A DNA stretch of 22,802 nt from Bacteroidia bacterium. GTDB taxonomy: Bacteria > Bacteroidota > Bacteroidia > NS11-12g > UBA955. The position numbers and the translations under genes were made by a program. Positions 7,818 to 16,288 of this stretch are shown here, piece after piece (position 1 is the first letter of the stretch; each line of letters starts with the position of its first letter). The notes below the pieces were generated by a model. That model saw only the letters and a program-made list of their open reading frames with translations. It was not told where the DNA came from and made no database searches. Location: the NCBI GenBank assembly GCA_023228875.1, contig JALOAG010000015.1, forward strand, positions 1 through 22,802, in the 5' to 3' direction.

Positions 7818-9216
7818 CCTGACAACTGAATTTCAAAGTGCTGGTAATCTTAATTTAACTAATAACAGTACAAAACCTTTGAAGCCAAAAGTTATCAAAT
7901 TAAATAATAGCTCCATGCCATCCCCGTCTAAAAAGCGGGTAGCTGCTTATGCTCGGGTTTCAGTTGATTCAGATGAACTGCTACAATCTCTTTCTATCCA
8001 AATCAGCCATTACAGTTCATACATACAAGCAAATCCTGCATGGGAATATGCAGGTGTTTATGCTGATGCAGGAATATCTGGTACTAGTGTAAAAAGACGT
8101 AAGGACCTACAACGGCTACTTGCTGACTGTGAAAAAGGACACATTGATATTATCCTCACCAAATCAATCAGCCGTTTTGCACGTAACACTATTGATTTAC
8201 TAAAAATCGTACGAAGATTAAAAGAACTGAATGTCTCAATTCGTTTTGAAAGGGAAAGCATAGACTCCTTATCTGCAGATGGAGAGTTGATGTTATCTAT
8301 CCTAGCCTCTTATGCGCAAGAAGAAAGTTTATCTATTAGTGAGAACGTTAAATGGAGCATACGCAAGAAGTTTGCTAAAGGAGAATTTCTTGCTTACAAC
8401 ATTTATGGATATCAATGGGTCGATGATCATTTTGAAATTATTGAAAAAGAAGCTGAAGCCATACGTTATATGTATCGATCTTTTGCTAACGGAATGCTTC
8501 TTACAGAGATTTCTGGTGCATTAGCTAAAAGGGGGATATTGAATAGAAAAGGATTACCTTTTGGAAAGACCTCTATTCACAGAATATTAGTTCAGGAAAA
8601 GTATCGTGGCTTTAGTATCCTTCAACGCACTTTTATAGATGACCACATAACGCATGCTAAAAAAATAAACAAAGGCCAATTGCCTCGTTACGAAGTTCAG
8701 GGAACACATCCAGTCATTATCGATGAGAAACTATATCAACAAGTAAAAGCAGAACGCAAACGTAGAAAAAACAAAGGCGCTGTAAGATGGCGACGTGCCA
8801 CTTGCTTCACTGGTAAAATAATATGCGGTTATTGTAATAATACTTTAACCTACACCCCGAACTCAGGAAACAAAGAACTCACTCAATTTCAACAAGGTTG
8901 TTATAAATGCTCCAACAAAAGGAACAATGGAGCAAAGGCTTGTTGTTCAAAAAACTTGCCTGTTTATACCCTTAGACAACTCTGCTGCACTCACCTAGCC
9001 CCCCTAGCAAATGCATCGGAAGAAGAGCCTTTTCAAGAAGAATGGGTAGAAACCCTCATAGAAAACATTGTGGTATTCACTAACACATTAGAGTTTCAGC
9101 TGAAATCTGGTGAAGTAATATCGACGCCTTGGAAGAATACTGCAAGGTTCGATTCTTGGACCCACAGAAAATCAATGGCAAAACAATCAAATAACATCAA
9201 AGAGGTTACATCATGA
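7798..9216 (+). CDS. Large serine recombinase A, lacking the coiled-coil arm
   Basis: This is a 472-residue protein. ATG 7798 is preferred because AGGAG (7786-7790) lies seven bases upstream; the GTG at 7792 is too close to it. The catalytic resolvase/invertase domain starts at about residue 47 (YARVSVDSDE, nucleophile Ser55) and includes SISRFARNTID and the ISENVKWSIRKKFAKGE E-helix. A recombinase DNA-binding domain follows at about 195-330, then a zinc ribbon (C343, C346, C368, C371). The usual coiled-coil insertion of about 80-100 residues is missing: only about 35 residues separate the ribbon from the terminal strands (WVETLIENIVVFTNTLEFQLKSGE). The protein cuts and rejoins DNA in two-site recombination. 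It overlaps recombinase B by ATGA, so the two are probably made in equal amounts and may form a heteromer. Confidence 0.9.
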   Translation: MIKHSHNLTTEFQSAGNLNLTNNSTKPLKPKVIKLNNSSMPSPSKKRVAAYARVSVDSDELLQSLSIQISHYSSYIQANPAWEYAGVYADAGISGTSVKRRKDLQRLLADCEKGHIDIILTKSISRFARNTIDLLKIVRRLKELNVSIRFERESIDSLSADGELMLSILASYAQEESLSISENVKWSIRKKFAKGEFLAYNIYGYQWVDDHFEIIEKEAEAIRYMYRSFANGMLLTEISGALAKRGILNRKGLPFGKTSIHRILVQEKYRGFSILQRTFIDDHITHAKKINKGQLPRYEVQGTHPVIIDEKLYQQVKAERKRRKNKGAVRWRRATCFTGKIICGYCNNTLTYTPNSGNKELTQFQQGCYKCSNKRNNGAKACCSKNLPVYTLRQLCCTHLAPLANASEEEPFQEEWVETLIENIVVFTNTLEFQLKSGEVISTPWKNTARFDSWTHRKSMAKQSNNIKEVTS

Positions 9217-10787
9217 GAGAAATACGTGTAATTCCTGCATCCCCTCAGTTTGCAACAGCACAAGAGCAAAACGTATTAACCCAAAAACGTAAAGTTGCTG
9301 GTTATGCTCGAGTTTCAACAGACAGTGAAGATCAGTATTCATCGTATGAAGCACAAGTTGATTATTACACCAACATGATTAAAGCAAATGCTGAATGGGA
9401 GTTTGTTGGCATCTACACTGATGAAGGAATAAGTGGAACAAGTACCGCTCGTCGTGAAGGCTTTAGAAAAATGGTAGATGATGCACTGGAAGGAAAGATT
9501 GATTTAATCATAACCAAATCAGTTAGCCGTTTTGCCCGCAACACAGTTGATAGCCTTTCTACTATTCGTAAGCTCAAAGAACACAAAGTAGAAGTGATGT
9601 TTGAAAAAGAGGGAATCAGAACGTTTGATAGTAAGGGAGAGCTTTTAATAACTATTATGAGTTCTTTAGCCCAAGAAGAATCTCGTTCCATATCAGAGAA
9701 CGTCAAATGGGGAATACGCAAACGTTTTGCGGATGGAGAAGTTTCAGTTTCATTTACCCGGCTTTTAGGATTTCAGAAAGGGCCTGATGGGAAACTTGAA
9801 GTTAATCCAGAACAAGCAAAAATAGTTAAACTTATATTTTCCCTATTCCTTAATGGAGGCAAATATAGGGAAATAGCTCGACTCCTAGAAAAAGAAGGTT
9901 ACACAACAGTAAGCGGTAACAAACATTGGTCTCCGTCAACCATTAAAAGCATCCTCATGAACGAAAAATACAAAGGAGATGCTCTACTTCAAAAATATTA
10001 TACTGCTGACTTTTTAGCTAGAAGACCTGTAATAAACAATGGAGAAATCCCACAATATTACGTTAAAAAAAATCACGAGGCAATTATCGACCCTAAGATA
10101 TTTGACTTGGTCCAAAAAGAGATTAAATACCGCTCGGGTAATTGGGAAATGAACATGGGAAAACATATCTTTTCTGGGCGGATAAAGTGTGGCTCTTGTG
10201 GGGCTAATTTTGGTCCAAAAGTTTGGCACTCCAACCAACGTTACAGAAAGCAAATTTGGCAATGTAACGACAAATATATTGATAGATATAATAAGTGCCC
10301 TACTCCACATTGCACAGAGGAGCTAATCAAAGAATTATTTGTCAAAGCCTTAAATAAATTAATACAAAATAAAGAAACTCTTATCAAAAACTTTGAAGAA
10401 ATAAAAGATGAAGTATTTAATCCTTCTCAGGAAAAAGAACAACTTAATTTAGCCATAGAGAAAAGAACAAACCTCATAACAATGCTCAACCAGTTAACCG
10501 AGGAAAATGCCAGAGTCAAATTGGACCAGCAAGTTTATCAAGAAAGGTATGAAGAAATTTCAATCCAATATGCAGAGACTAGCAAAAAGATAACAGTTTT
10601 AGATGAAACAATAAAAAGCAAACAATATCGCAAAACAAAGTCAGAGTTATTTTTGAAAGAACTTAACAAACAAAAAGATATTGTTACTGATTTTTCTGAT
10701 AGTCTTTGGATTTCATTCGTAGATTATGTGACAGTCTACGATAATGGCGACATTCGCTTTACCTTAAAAAATGGAATGGAAGTTTAA
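9213..10787 (+). CDS. Large serine recombinase B (integrase type)
   Basis: This is a 524-residue protein whose ATG overlaps the upstream stop (ATGA). The catalytic domain at about 27-175 contains YARVSTDSED (nucleophile Ser35), GISGTSTARREGF and SVSRFARNTVD. The recombinase domain lies at about 180-310, with the zinc ribbon CGSCG (326-330) paired with C351 and C362. A clear coiled coil spans about 404-480, followed by terminal strands (ISFVDYVTVYDNGDIRFTLKNG). Length and layout match phage and transposon large serine integrases. It most likely integrates and excises the element carrying it, with recombinase A as partner. The attachment site is not identifiable from one junction. Confidence 0.93.
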   Translation: MREIRVIPASPQFATAQEQNVLTQKRKVAGYARVSTDSEDQYSSYEAQVDYYTNMIKANAEWEFVGIYTDEGISGTSTARREGFRKMVDDALEGKIDLIITKSVSRFARNTVDSLSTIRKLKEHKVEVMFEKEGIRTFDSKGELLITIMSSLAQEESRSISENVKWGIRKRFADGEVSVSFTRLLGFQKGPDGKLEVNPEQAKIVKLIFSLFLNGGKYREIARLLEKEGYTTVSGNKHWSPSTIKSILMNEKYKGDALLQKYYTADFLARRPVINNGEIPQYYVKKNHEAIIDPKIFDLVQKEIKYRSGNWEMNMGKHIFSGRIKCGSCGANFGPKVWHSNQRYRKQIWQCNDKYIDRYNKCPTPHCTEELIKELFVKALNKLIQNKETLIKNFEEIKDEVFNPSQEKEQLNLAIEKRTNLITMLNQLTEENARVKLDQQVYQERYEEISIQYAETSKKITVLDETIKSKQYRKTKSELFLKELNKQKDIVTDFSDSLWISFVDYVTVYDNGDIRFTLKNGMEV

Positions 10788-10860
10788 CATTCTCATTTGT
10801 AGTTAAAAAATTACGTGATAATATTAAAACCACATTTAATTTTTATAGGAAGGTATTTAT

Positions 10861-11193
10861 ATGTTCTTCTCAAAAAAAGCAAAACTAAAAGTCTTACTAG
10901 AGAGAGGAGCATCTTATGCAATAAATGAAAATGGGGAACCTGAGGTTGTTTATTATCGACCAAACAGTAACCTTTTTGTAAATCGCAAGCTAGATACAGA
11001 TGTATCGGGATTCTTCGTCAATATACGAAGACCAGTAATTATTGATGTTGATGGCCTTTCAACATTTGAAATCCCAAAGATGCCTCCCCAGTGCGATGGT
11101 TTCATATTAATAAATTACGGACTTCACAAATCCAGAGCGTATGCTTTGAAAGACCCCGTTAAACAAACTTGGCCATTACAAATTGAACAATAA
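10861..11193 (+). CDS. Hypothetical protein of 110 residues
   Basis: ATG is preceded by ATAGGAAGG, 73 bases after recombinase B. The protein is soluble and mixed alpha/beta: a basic N-terminus (MFFSKKAKLKVLLERG), VVYYRPNSN, a central hydrophobic strand pair (RRPVIIDVDGLSTFEIP), and GLHKSRAYALKDPVKQTWP. I recognise no family. It may close the recombinase operon or open the downstream HEPN unit; the 73-base gap fits either reading. Confidence 0.5.
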   Translation: MFFSKKAKLKVLLERGASYAINENGEPEVVYYRPNSNLFVNRKLDTDVSGFFVNIRRPVIIDVDGLSTFEIPKMPPQCDGFILINYGLHKSRAYALKDPVKQTWPLQIEQ

Positions 11194-11276
11194 GTTAAAT
11201 TTCTCTTAACTAACCATAAATTATCTGAAGCGGAATATATCTTCTTGCCATTGTTTGTTAGTAGGAGGAAAAATTT

Positions 11277-11438
11277 ATGGTGGAAACACGTAAAATTACT
11301 TTAACTAAAGAAAGCTGGCAAAAGATTGATGAGCTACTGACATTGATTCCAGACAGCGAGTTTTTAAGATTTTGTTTGATAAATGGTATAATTGAGGAAG
11401 GGGTAAAAAGGTTTGATTCTCCAAGAATTAATGTTTAA
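11277..11438 (+). CDS. 53-residue ribbon-helix-helix-like protein
   Basis: This short gene has a strong ribosome-binding site, AGGAGG (11263-11268), eight bases before ATG. The protein starts with a basic strand and helix (TRKITLTKESWQKIDELL), then a second helix beginning SEFLRFCLINGIIEEGVKRF. This matches the strand-helix-helix order and size of Arc/MetJ-type DNA-binding proteins. It ends 12 bases before the 648-residue HEPN gene, which has no ribosome-binding site of its own, so the two are probably translated in a coupled way. It could be an antitoxin-like repressor. The fold call is by eye only. Confidence 0.55.
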   Translation: MVETRKITLTKESWQKIDELLTLIPDSEFLRFCLINGIIEEGVKRFDSPRINV

Positions 11439-11450
11439 AATGTTTAGAAC

Positions 11451-13397
11451 ATGATCAATAGAAATCGAGTTAAATTTTATTCTGCCTCAGATCTTTCGCT
11501 CGGTACTTTTTTGGGTAGAATTGAGGACGTCCTAAACTCAGCAATTATTCCTCAAAATTTAAATGACATAATAGAACTTTATAATATCCAGAAATTTATA
11601 AACAATAAGATCTATAGTAAAAACTGGGACTCAACAAAAATAGATAACTACCAACATCAGATATCTCAATTCAAAGTGATTATTCCTCAATGGATTGCAA
11701 ATCATAAAAACACTCTTACAGAGTGTGTTTCAAATATTTACCCAGAGTACAAAGTAGACTTTTGGGAAGTAATCGGAATTTACAATATATCTAAAGATTG
11801 GAGCGATTCATATTTCAAAGTATTAAGCGCATCTTTTTCTCTCTACCATATCCTTCTTTGCAAATCCATTGTTAATCAGTTCGCATTGTCTATTATTGAT
11901 AGATTCAAGAAGGATGAAGATGCATTAGAACTTATTCTTAGCCATTATGTATTTATGGAGCATTTTTCTCCAAAATTTTTCTTACCTTCAAATTTAGATA
12001 TTTATACCATCGAATTGATTATGAATAAATACCTAGAAGAAGACAATGCTTCTATACGTAATTTAGAGGGAATAATGTCATTCCCACAAATTAACGGGAA
12101 AAAAATTAATAAGAAAACTAAAATACTTGCAAAACAAAAATATCATTTAATACGTGAAAAATTATTTAAACAAAACAATCCCCAAATAGTTGAATATTCT
12201 TTAGGAGTCTCATTTTCTCCAGAGGTAGAAGAAAAAGCTGGATATATTATTAAGAATGAGAATAAGGAGGTTTTTATTTCATATAGTTCAGACTGGATTA
12301 TCAACAATAAGGACTACCCAACGTTATTGAATAATTTTATATACCTTTTTGGTTTTGTTGACACTATACAGATGAGGTTTATGCTGTACAACAATAACCG
12401 AAATCACTCTCTAATCGACTTTTTAAGTGGTCAAGGTTTAAAAGGGGGCTTTAATCCGAATTTTACATTCAATCAAAATTTTAATATTAAAATACTTCAA
12501 GTATCAGCTTATTATCATTTTATGAAAAAAGTGATTGGAATCTCTATTGAGAATTTAATAGAATACTTTTTTTCTGAATATTTGCCAAAAGAGTTTTCAA
12601 TAAATGGTTTCCAAATTCATATGCCAACGAAAAATACAACCTACCTTGAAAAATGTAAAATTATTGCTCCTGAATTAGAAATTCTCATGAGGATGTACCA
12701 CCATTATGCGTCCGAAGGAATCGAAAATGGAAGCTTTCTCGAATTTGATTCAGATATAATTCCAATTAACTTAATATCTTCACTGATTCCACATAAATAT
12801 GTATACCCAGAAGACAAGTTATTTGATGTAGCTTCTCATTATTTATGCTCTAATCAAAGCATGTTAAGTTATCTTCAAAGTGAAGATAAATCTTATAATA
12901 GTTTCATTGAATTATTATTGAAAGAAAAATCCGTTTCGTTAAAAGACTATAATCCTATTCATATTCAAGAAATTCAATGGTTAAACAATAATGGCTTTGT
13001 TAAAATCACAGAAGAACAAAAAATATTATTGGAAAAACCCTCTTTCATTATCTATGACTTATTTGAAAATGGATATATTAGTTGGTGGCACACTGGTAGT
13101 AGCACGCAGCAAATTTTGAAAAATCTAGAATTAAAGGGGTTTGTAAAAATACCAAAAGAACGACGACTCTTTTCAGAGCAAGAATGTGATGTTTATAATT
13201 ATATCCTAAACAATCATTTTACTGACAGCCTTGCTATTCGCAATAAATATTCTCATGGAAATATTAATAGAACCACACCAAACTCAAAAGAACATCATGA
13301 CAACTATATGTTGTTTTTACTACTTCTTATAAATTTTATCATTAAAATTAATGATGAGTTGTGTATAGTATCATCTAGGCAAATCGATATGTCTTGA
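11451..13397 (+). CDS. Large HEPN-type protein, possible abortive-infection effector
   Basis: This is a 648-residue, very AT-rich gene. ATG 11451 is the first usable start after an in-frame TAG and has no clear ribosome-binding site, so it probably depends on the upstream mini-gene. Most of the protein is helical and unassigned, with hydrophobic helical blocks but no convincing transmembrane topology or signal peptide. Near the end, residues 597-602 read RNKYSH followed by G, which is the RX4H motif of HEPN domains (metal-independent RNases in toxins, Abi proteins and CRISPR effectors). A last helix (NYMLFLLLLINFIIKINDEL) follows, as HEPN folds require. I recall similar large proteins ending in LRNKYIHG. 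RNase activity and a defence role are inferred. The codon and base composition differ from the defence operon on the right. Confidence 0.68.
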   Translation: MINRNRVKFYSASDLSLGTFLGRIEDVLNSAIIPQNLNDIIELYNIQKFINNKIYSKNWDSTKIDNYQHQISQFKVIIPQWIANHKNTLTECVSNIYPEYKVDFWEVIGIYNISKDWSDSYFKVLSASFSLYHILLCKSIVNQFALSIIDRFKKDEDALELILSHYVFMEHFSPKFFLPSNLDIYTIELIMNKYLEEDNASIRNLEGIMSFPQINGKKINKKTKILAKQKYHLIREKLFKQNNPQIVEYSLGVSFSPEVEEKAGYIIKNENKEVFISYSSDWIINNKDYPTLLNNFIYLFGFVDTIQMRFMLYNNNRNHSLIDFLSGQGLKGGFNPNFTFNQNFNIKILQVSAYYHFMKKVIGISIENLIEYFFSEYLPKEFSINGFQIHMPTKNTTYLEKCKIIAPELEILMRMYHHYASEGIENGSFLEFDSDIIPINLISSLIPHKYVYPEDKLFDVASHYLCSNQSMLSYLQSEDKSYNSFIELLLKEKSVSLKDYNPIHIQEIQWLNNNGFVKITEEQKILLEKPSFIIYDLFENGYISWWHTGSSTQQILKNLELKGFVKIPKERRLFSEQECDVYNYILNNHFTDSLAIRNKYSHGNINRTTPNSKEHHDNYMLFLLLLINFIIKINDELCIVSSRQIDMS

Positions 13398-13822
13398 TTA
13401 TTCTCAATGTAGGAATTCAGGGGTTGGTAAGCACCAGAATGTGATTAGAAAGGTCGTTTACTGTAACCCTAAGAAGCAACCAAGATTCAATGATAAATTG
13501 TAACTTACTACAATGCTTTCAATTGGTATCTTTAACTAAATCGACTTAATGTGAACGGTTATTAACTCTTTTATACATAACACTATAGCGTATCGCAGGT
13601 GTCGATGTTACAGAGGTGTTTGCGTAGGTTTTGATACAATGGTTTAGGAGTACGATAGGCCAAATACTTCTCTAGAATGCTTTATTTTGAGGATTTCAGA
13701 CCTTCTTGGTGATTTTGGAAGAGGGCTTTTCAGCGAGGAAGCACTCGTGGAATTGAGAGCTCGTGTATTTTGAAACCATCGGATACGCACACAGAGGAAA
13801 AGACTTTTTGTGTATCTTAAGA
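13398..13822. other. Gap between two convergent HEPN-type genes
   Basis: A 425-base non-coding stretch. The first half is AT-rich like its left neighbour. From about 13590 to 13800 it becomes visibly richer in GC, with short open frames on both strands (see the separate entry). An imperfect inverted repeat lies near the right end, with GATACGCACA at about 13781 and TGTGTATC at about 13809. No clear intrinsic terminator was found for either flanking gene. Confidence 0.5.
13648..13773 (+). pseudogene. Possible relic of a coding sequence
   Basis: After an in-frame TAG at 13645, a 41-codon frame reads EYDRPNTSL and later ISDLLGDFGRGLFSEEALV before TGA at 13771. Base composition is richer in GC than either flank. 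It has no start codon or ribosome-binding site. The opposite strand also has a protein-like stretch with interruptions (LEKYLAYRTPKPLYQNLRKH). One of the two may be the decayed end of a host or transposon gene cut by an insertion. I cannot tell which strand was coding. Confidence 0.2.
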
Positions 13823-14830
13823 TTATAAATTATTGGTTTTTAATACACAATAAAAATCACTCAACGCTTTTTGTGAATTCAAAGCACTCATTTTCATTAT
13901 CATTAAATCAGAGACCTTCCCATGCATGATTTCATTTCTTGGTTCCAGTATTTTTTTAATAATATTTTCAACCTCAACTAGGTTCAAACTAGTAACAATA
14001 ATTTTCTTTTCGATAAGTTTATTGATCTTTTTATAGAGAGATAGAAAGTTCCCCTTATTATCTTTGATGAATCCTGTATCGGGAAGATTGTTAATGAATA
14101 TTAAGTTATTCACCCATGATTCAATTGATATTGCGGCGTTTAATATCGCACTAAAATAGTCATGAATTCGAAATGAATAAATTGAATAATTCTGAAAATA
14201 ACGCCAGACGTTAAAATCGTCATTTATAATTTTTTCAATTGGAATTTCCTTAAATTCTCCAATTTCATAAAATTTATTCGGACAAAAGAGCAGGTGTTCA
14301 TCTGATGTAAAATCTGAATTCCCGGTTTTTTTAAACATAAAACAGATATGGCTACAATCATAAATTGAAGGAATAATGAAATGCTTACCTCCTAGACTTT
14401 CATTATACTTGAATACAAAAAATTCAAATGCGATTTGCATTATTTCACCAATGAACTGATCTCTATATGAATTAAAAATTTTAGAAATATCAGTCTTCTC
14501 ATCTTCAAAACTTTCTACCATAAAATGTAGTTTGGATCTTATAATTGAGTAAACTGGTTCATCTTTTATCTCTAACCCGCTACTAACAACGTAAGTAGAA
14601 TGCCTTAAAGCTATTTTTTGCTTATCTAAATTTTCATTTATTAGTGATACTACTACTTTTCTTTCTCTCCTCTGTAATCCTGGATAAGATATTTTTTCAT
14701 TTCTATAATAGTAGTGCCTATTAGGTAACCTTAATTCATAAGGAAGCGAGAATGAGAATACGAAAGCATATGGTATCTTATTTTCAAAGCTGAATTTATT
14801 CATTTCTGCTGTAAAGATCGGTAAAACCAC
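13823..14830 (-). CDS. HEPN-type protein, third gene of the Gabija-like operon
   Basis: This is a 335-residue protein. GTG at 14830 is preferred because AAGGAAGG lies five bases upstream and an in-frame TAG lies further up; the ATG two bases before it is out of frame. Residues 1-215 are mixed and unassigned (VFSFSLPYELRLPNRHYYY near the start). The C-terminal part has the order of an Apea-like HEPN domain: a helix YFSAILNAAISIESWVNNL (225-243), then LEPRNEIMHG with R298 and H303 in RX4H spacing, and a last helix to the end. HEPN domains of this kind are RNases or nucleotide-transfer partners in toxin and defence systems. It follows the helicase gene by 51 bases on the same strand, so co-expression is likely. 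A role as effector of the system is inferred. Confidence 0.68.
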   Translation of the reverse strand: MVLPIFTAEMNKFSFENKIPYAFVFSFSLPYELRLPNRHYYYRNEKISYPGLQRRERKVVVSLINENLDKQKIALRHSTYVVSSGLEIKDEPVYSIIRSKLHFMVESFEDEKTDISKIFNSYRDQFIGEIMQIAFEFFVFKYNESLGGKHFIIPSIYDCSHICFMFKKTGNSDFTSDEHLLFCPNKFYEIGEFKEIPIEKIINDDFNVWRYFQNYSIYSFRIHDYFSAILNAAISIESWVNNLIFINNLPDTGFIKDNKGNFLSLYKKINKLIEKKIIVTSLNLVEVENIIKKILEPRNEIMHGKVSDLMIMKMSALNSQKALSDFYCVLKTNNL

Positions 14831-14881
14831 ATTATCCTTCCTTATAATTGAGTATATCTAATCATACTCCTAGGTAATTCT

Positions 14882-16288
14882 TTAACATGAAAGTGTTATT
14901 TCCTTAGTAGATGTAATAAAGATGATTTCGTATTTGGCCCGTGTTATCGCCACATAAAAATCTCTTGCTCTTGGTGGGTTTGTCATATCGATAAGAACAC
15001 AATCAAACTCCAATCCTTTTGAAAGTACAGTTCGGGAGGATAGCCATCTGAACTCATCATAGTTTTTTCTGAGACCTGGATGCAATCTAATGAATTGAGC
15101 ACCTTCATAAATTGTAGAATTGTGTTTTTCAGCGAAATTTATTGATCGTAACATTTCTCGATAGAGTTCTCGGCGATAAATACATGATCTTGAATAACAT
15201 TTCGTCCAACACAGTATGTCTCTAATTGCCTGAAAATCAAATTTTTGACACAACAATTGCAATGGCTCTTTAATCCCTTCATACTTTTTTATTCGAGAAA
15301 AATCACAACTATTTTTCTTTAAACGATCGATGTATGACTTTAATTCCTTTTTCACTTGTGTAGCGCACGTAGCTAAAAATTGAATGGCACCTAAGGCTCT
15401 TACGAAACCATCTTCACTATCAATTTTTTTTGCATATGTGAAAAGATCTTGTAATTCCTGATTTTCATCATATTGAAATTGCCATGGATGCATCCTGCAA
15501 ACCTGTAACTGTCCTTCCGGCCATTTAGTGATATATAAAATAGATTTGTAATCTTTGTTAATCTTGTAGTTATTCCCATTAAAACAATCTGGCGTGATTA
15601 CCCTTACAAAATCATCTACAGGTTCAATTAGTACAGTAACGTTTTCTCTTTTCAATGCAGGCAATAGTTCTTTCCTTCGAGTTTTAAGATACTCACCAAG
15701 TCGAGGATTCGTTGTTTTCCATCTCCAAGGTTCAGTTGCAACTTCAATAATTTCGAATTCAAGCTTATCCCAATCAACAATCGATTCATTTTCCCAATCA
15801 AAAATTCCTTGCAATGGATCACCTAATATATAAACGGGAAGAAAAGAATTTAAGATTAATACAAGTGAATGCTGGTCAAGTGTGCAGTCTTGAAATTCAT
15901 CAATGATGATATTTGAGTAAGATGTTTGTAATACCTTCCCGGCCCATTTGTTGATAAAAATCTGTGATGTCGCATCATATAAAATATTAAAATCTACCTG
16001 TTCTATTCCTTGAAAATTTGGAATGCCAGCCGTGTTCTTGTATGCCAAACACCATCTGATACAGAAAGCAGCTATTGTTGATATTGTATACTTAGTTCTT
16101 GGTATTCTTTTCTTTTCTAACCTTTTACTAAGAGCATCTACACCGGCATTAGTATGAGTCAACAACAGTTGCCTTCCTGAAGATGCTTCTACAATATCTG
16201 TGATCATCTCAGTCTTTCCGTGTCCTGCTGGTGCGATGATAGCTCCATTGGGTTTACTTAAAAGTGTATGTAATTCTACGGCTGTCAT
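14882..16288 (-). CDS. gajB: UvrD/Rep-like helicase, GajB-type
   Basis: This is a superfamily-1 helicase of 468 residues from the ATG at 16288, or 473 from the ATG at 16303. The former is preferred because it forms an ATGA overlap with the end of the nuclease gene. In 473-residue numbering the motifs are Walker A APAGHGKT (24-31), DEFQD (135-139), GDPLQGIFDW (161-170), a WRWKTTNPRL motif IV region, TVLSKGLEFDCVLID (motif V) and YVAITRAKYE (motif VI). This compact UvrD-like layout without large 1B/2B insertions fits GajB (about 494 residues), which in Gabija senses DNA ends and drives the partner GajA nuclease. Direct linkage to an OLD nuclease supports this strongly. Sequence divergence from the B. 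cereus prototype means Gabija-like is the safer label. Confidence 0.85.
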   Translation of the reverse strand: MTAVELHTLLSKPNGAIIAPAGHGKTEMITDIVEASSGRQLLLTHTNAGVDALSKRLEKKRIPRTKYTISTIAAFCIRWCLAYKNTAGIPNFQGIEQVDFNILYDATSQIFINKWAGKVLQTSYSNIIIDEFQDCTLDQHSLVLILNSFLPVYILGDPLQGIFDWENESIVDWDKLEFEIIEVATEPWRWKTTNPRLGEYLKTRRKELLPALKRENVTVLIEPVDDFVRVITPDCFNGNNYKINKDYKSILYITKWPEGQLQVCRMHPWQFQYDENQELQDLFTYAKKIDSEDGFVRALGAIQFLATCATQVKKELKSYIDRLKKNSCDFSRIKKYEGIKEPLQLLCQKFDFQAIRDILCWTKCYSRSCIYRRELYREMLRSINFAEKHNSTIYEGAQFIRLHPGLRKNYDEFRWLSSRTVLSKGLEFDCVLIDMTNPPRARDFYVAITRAKYEIIFITSTKEITLSC

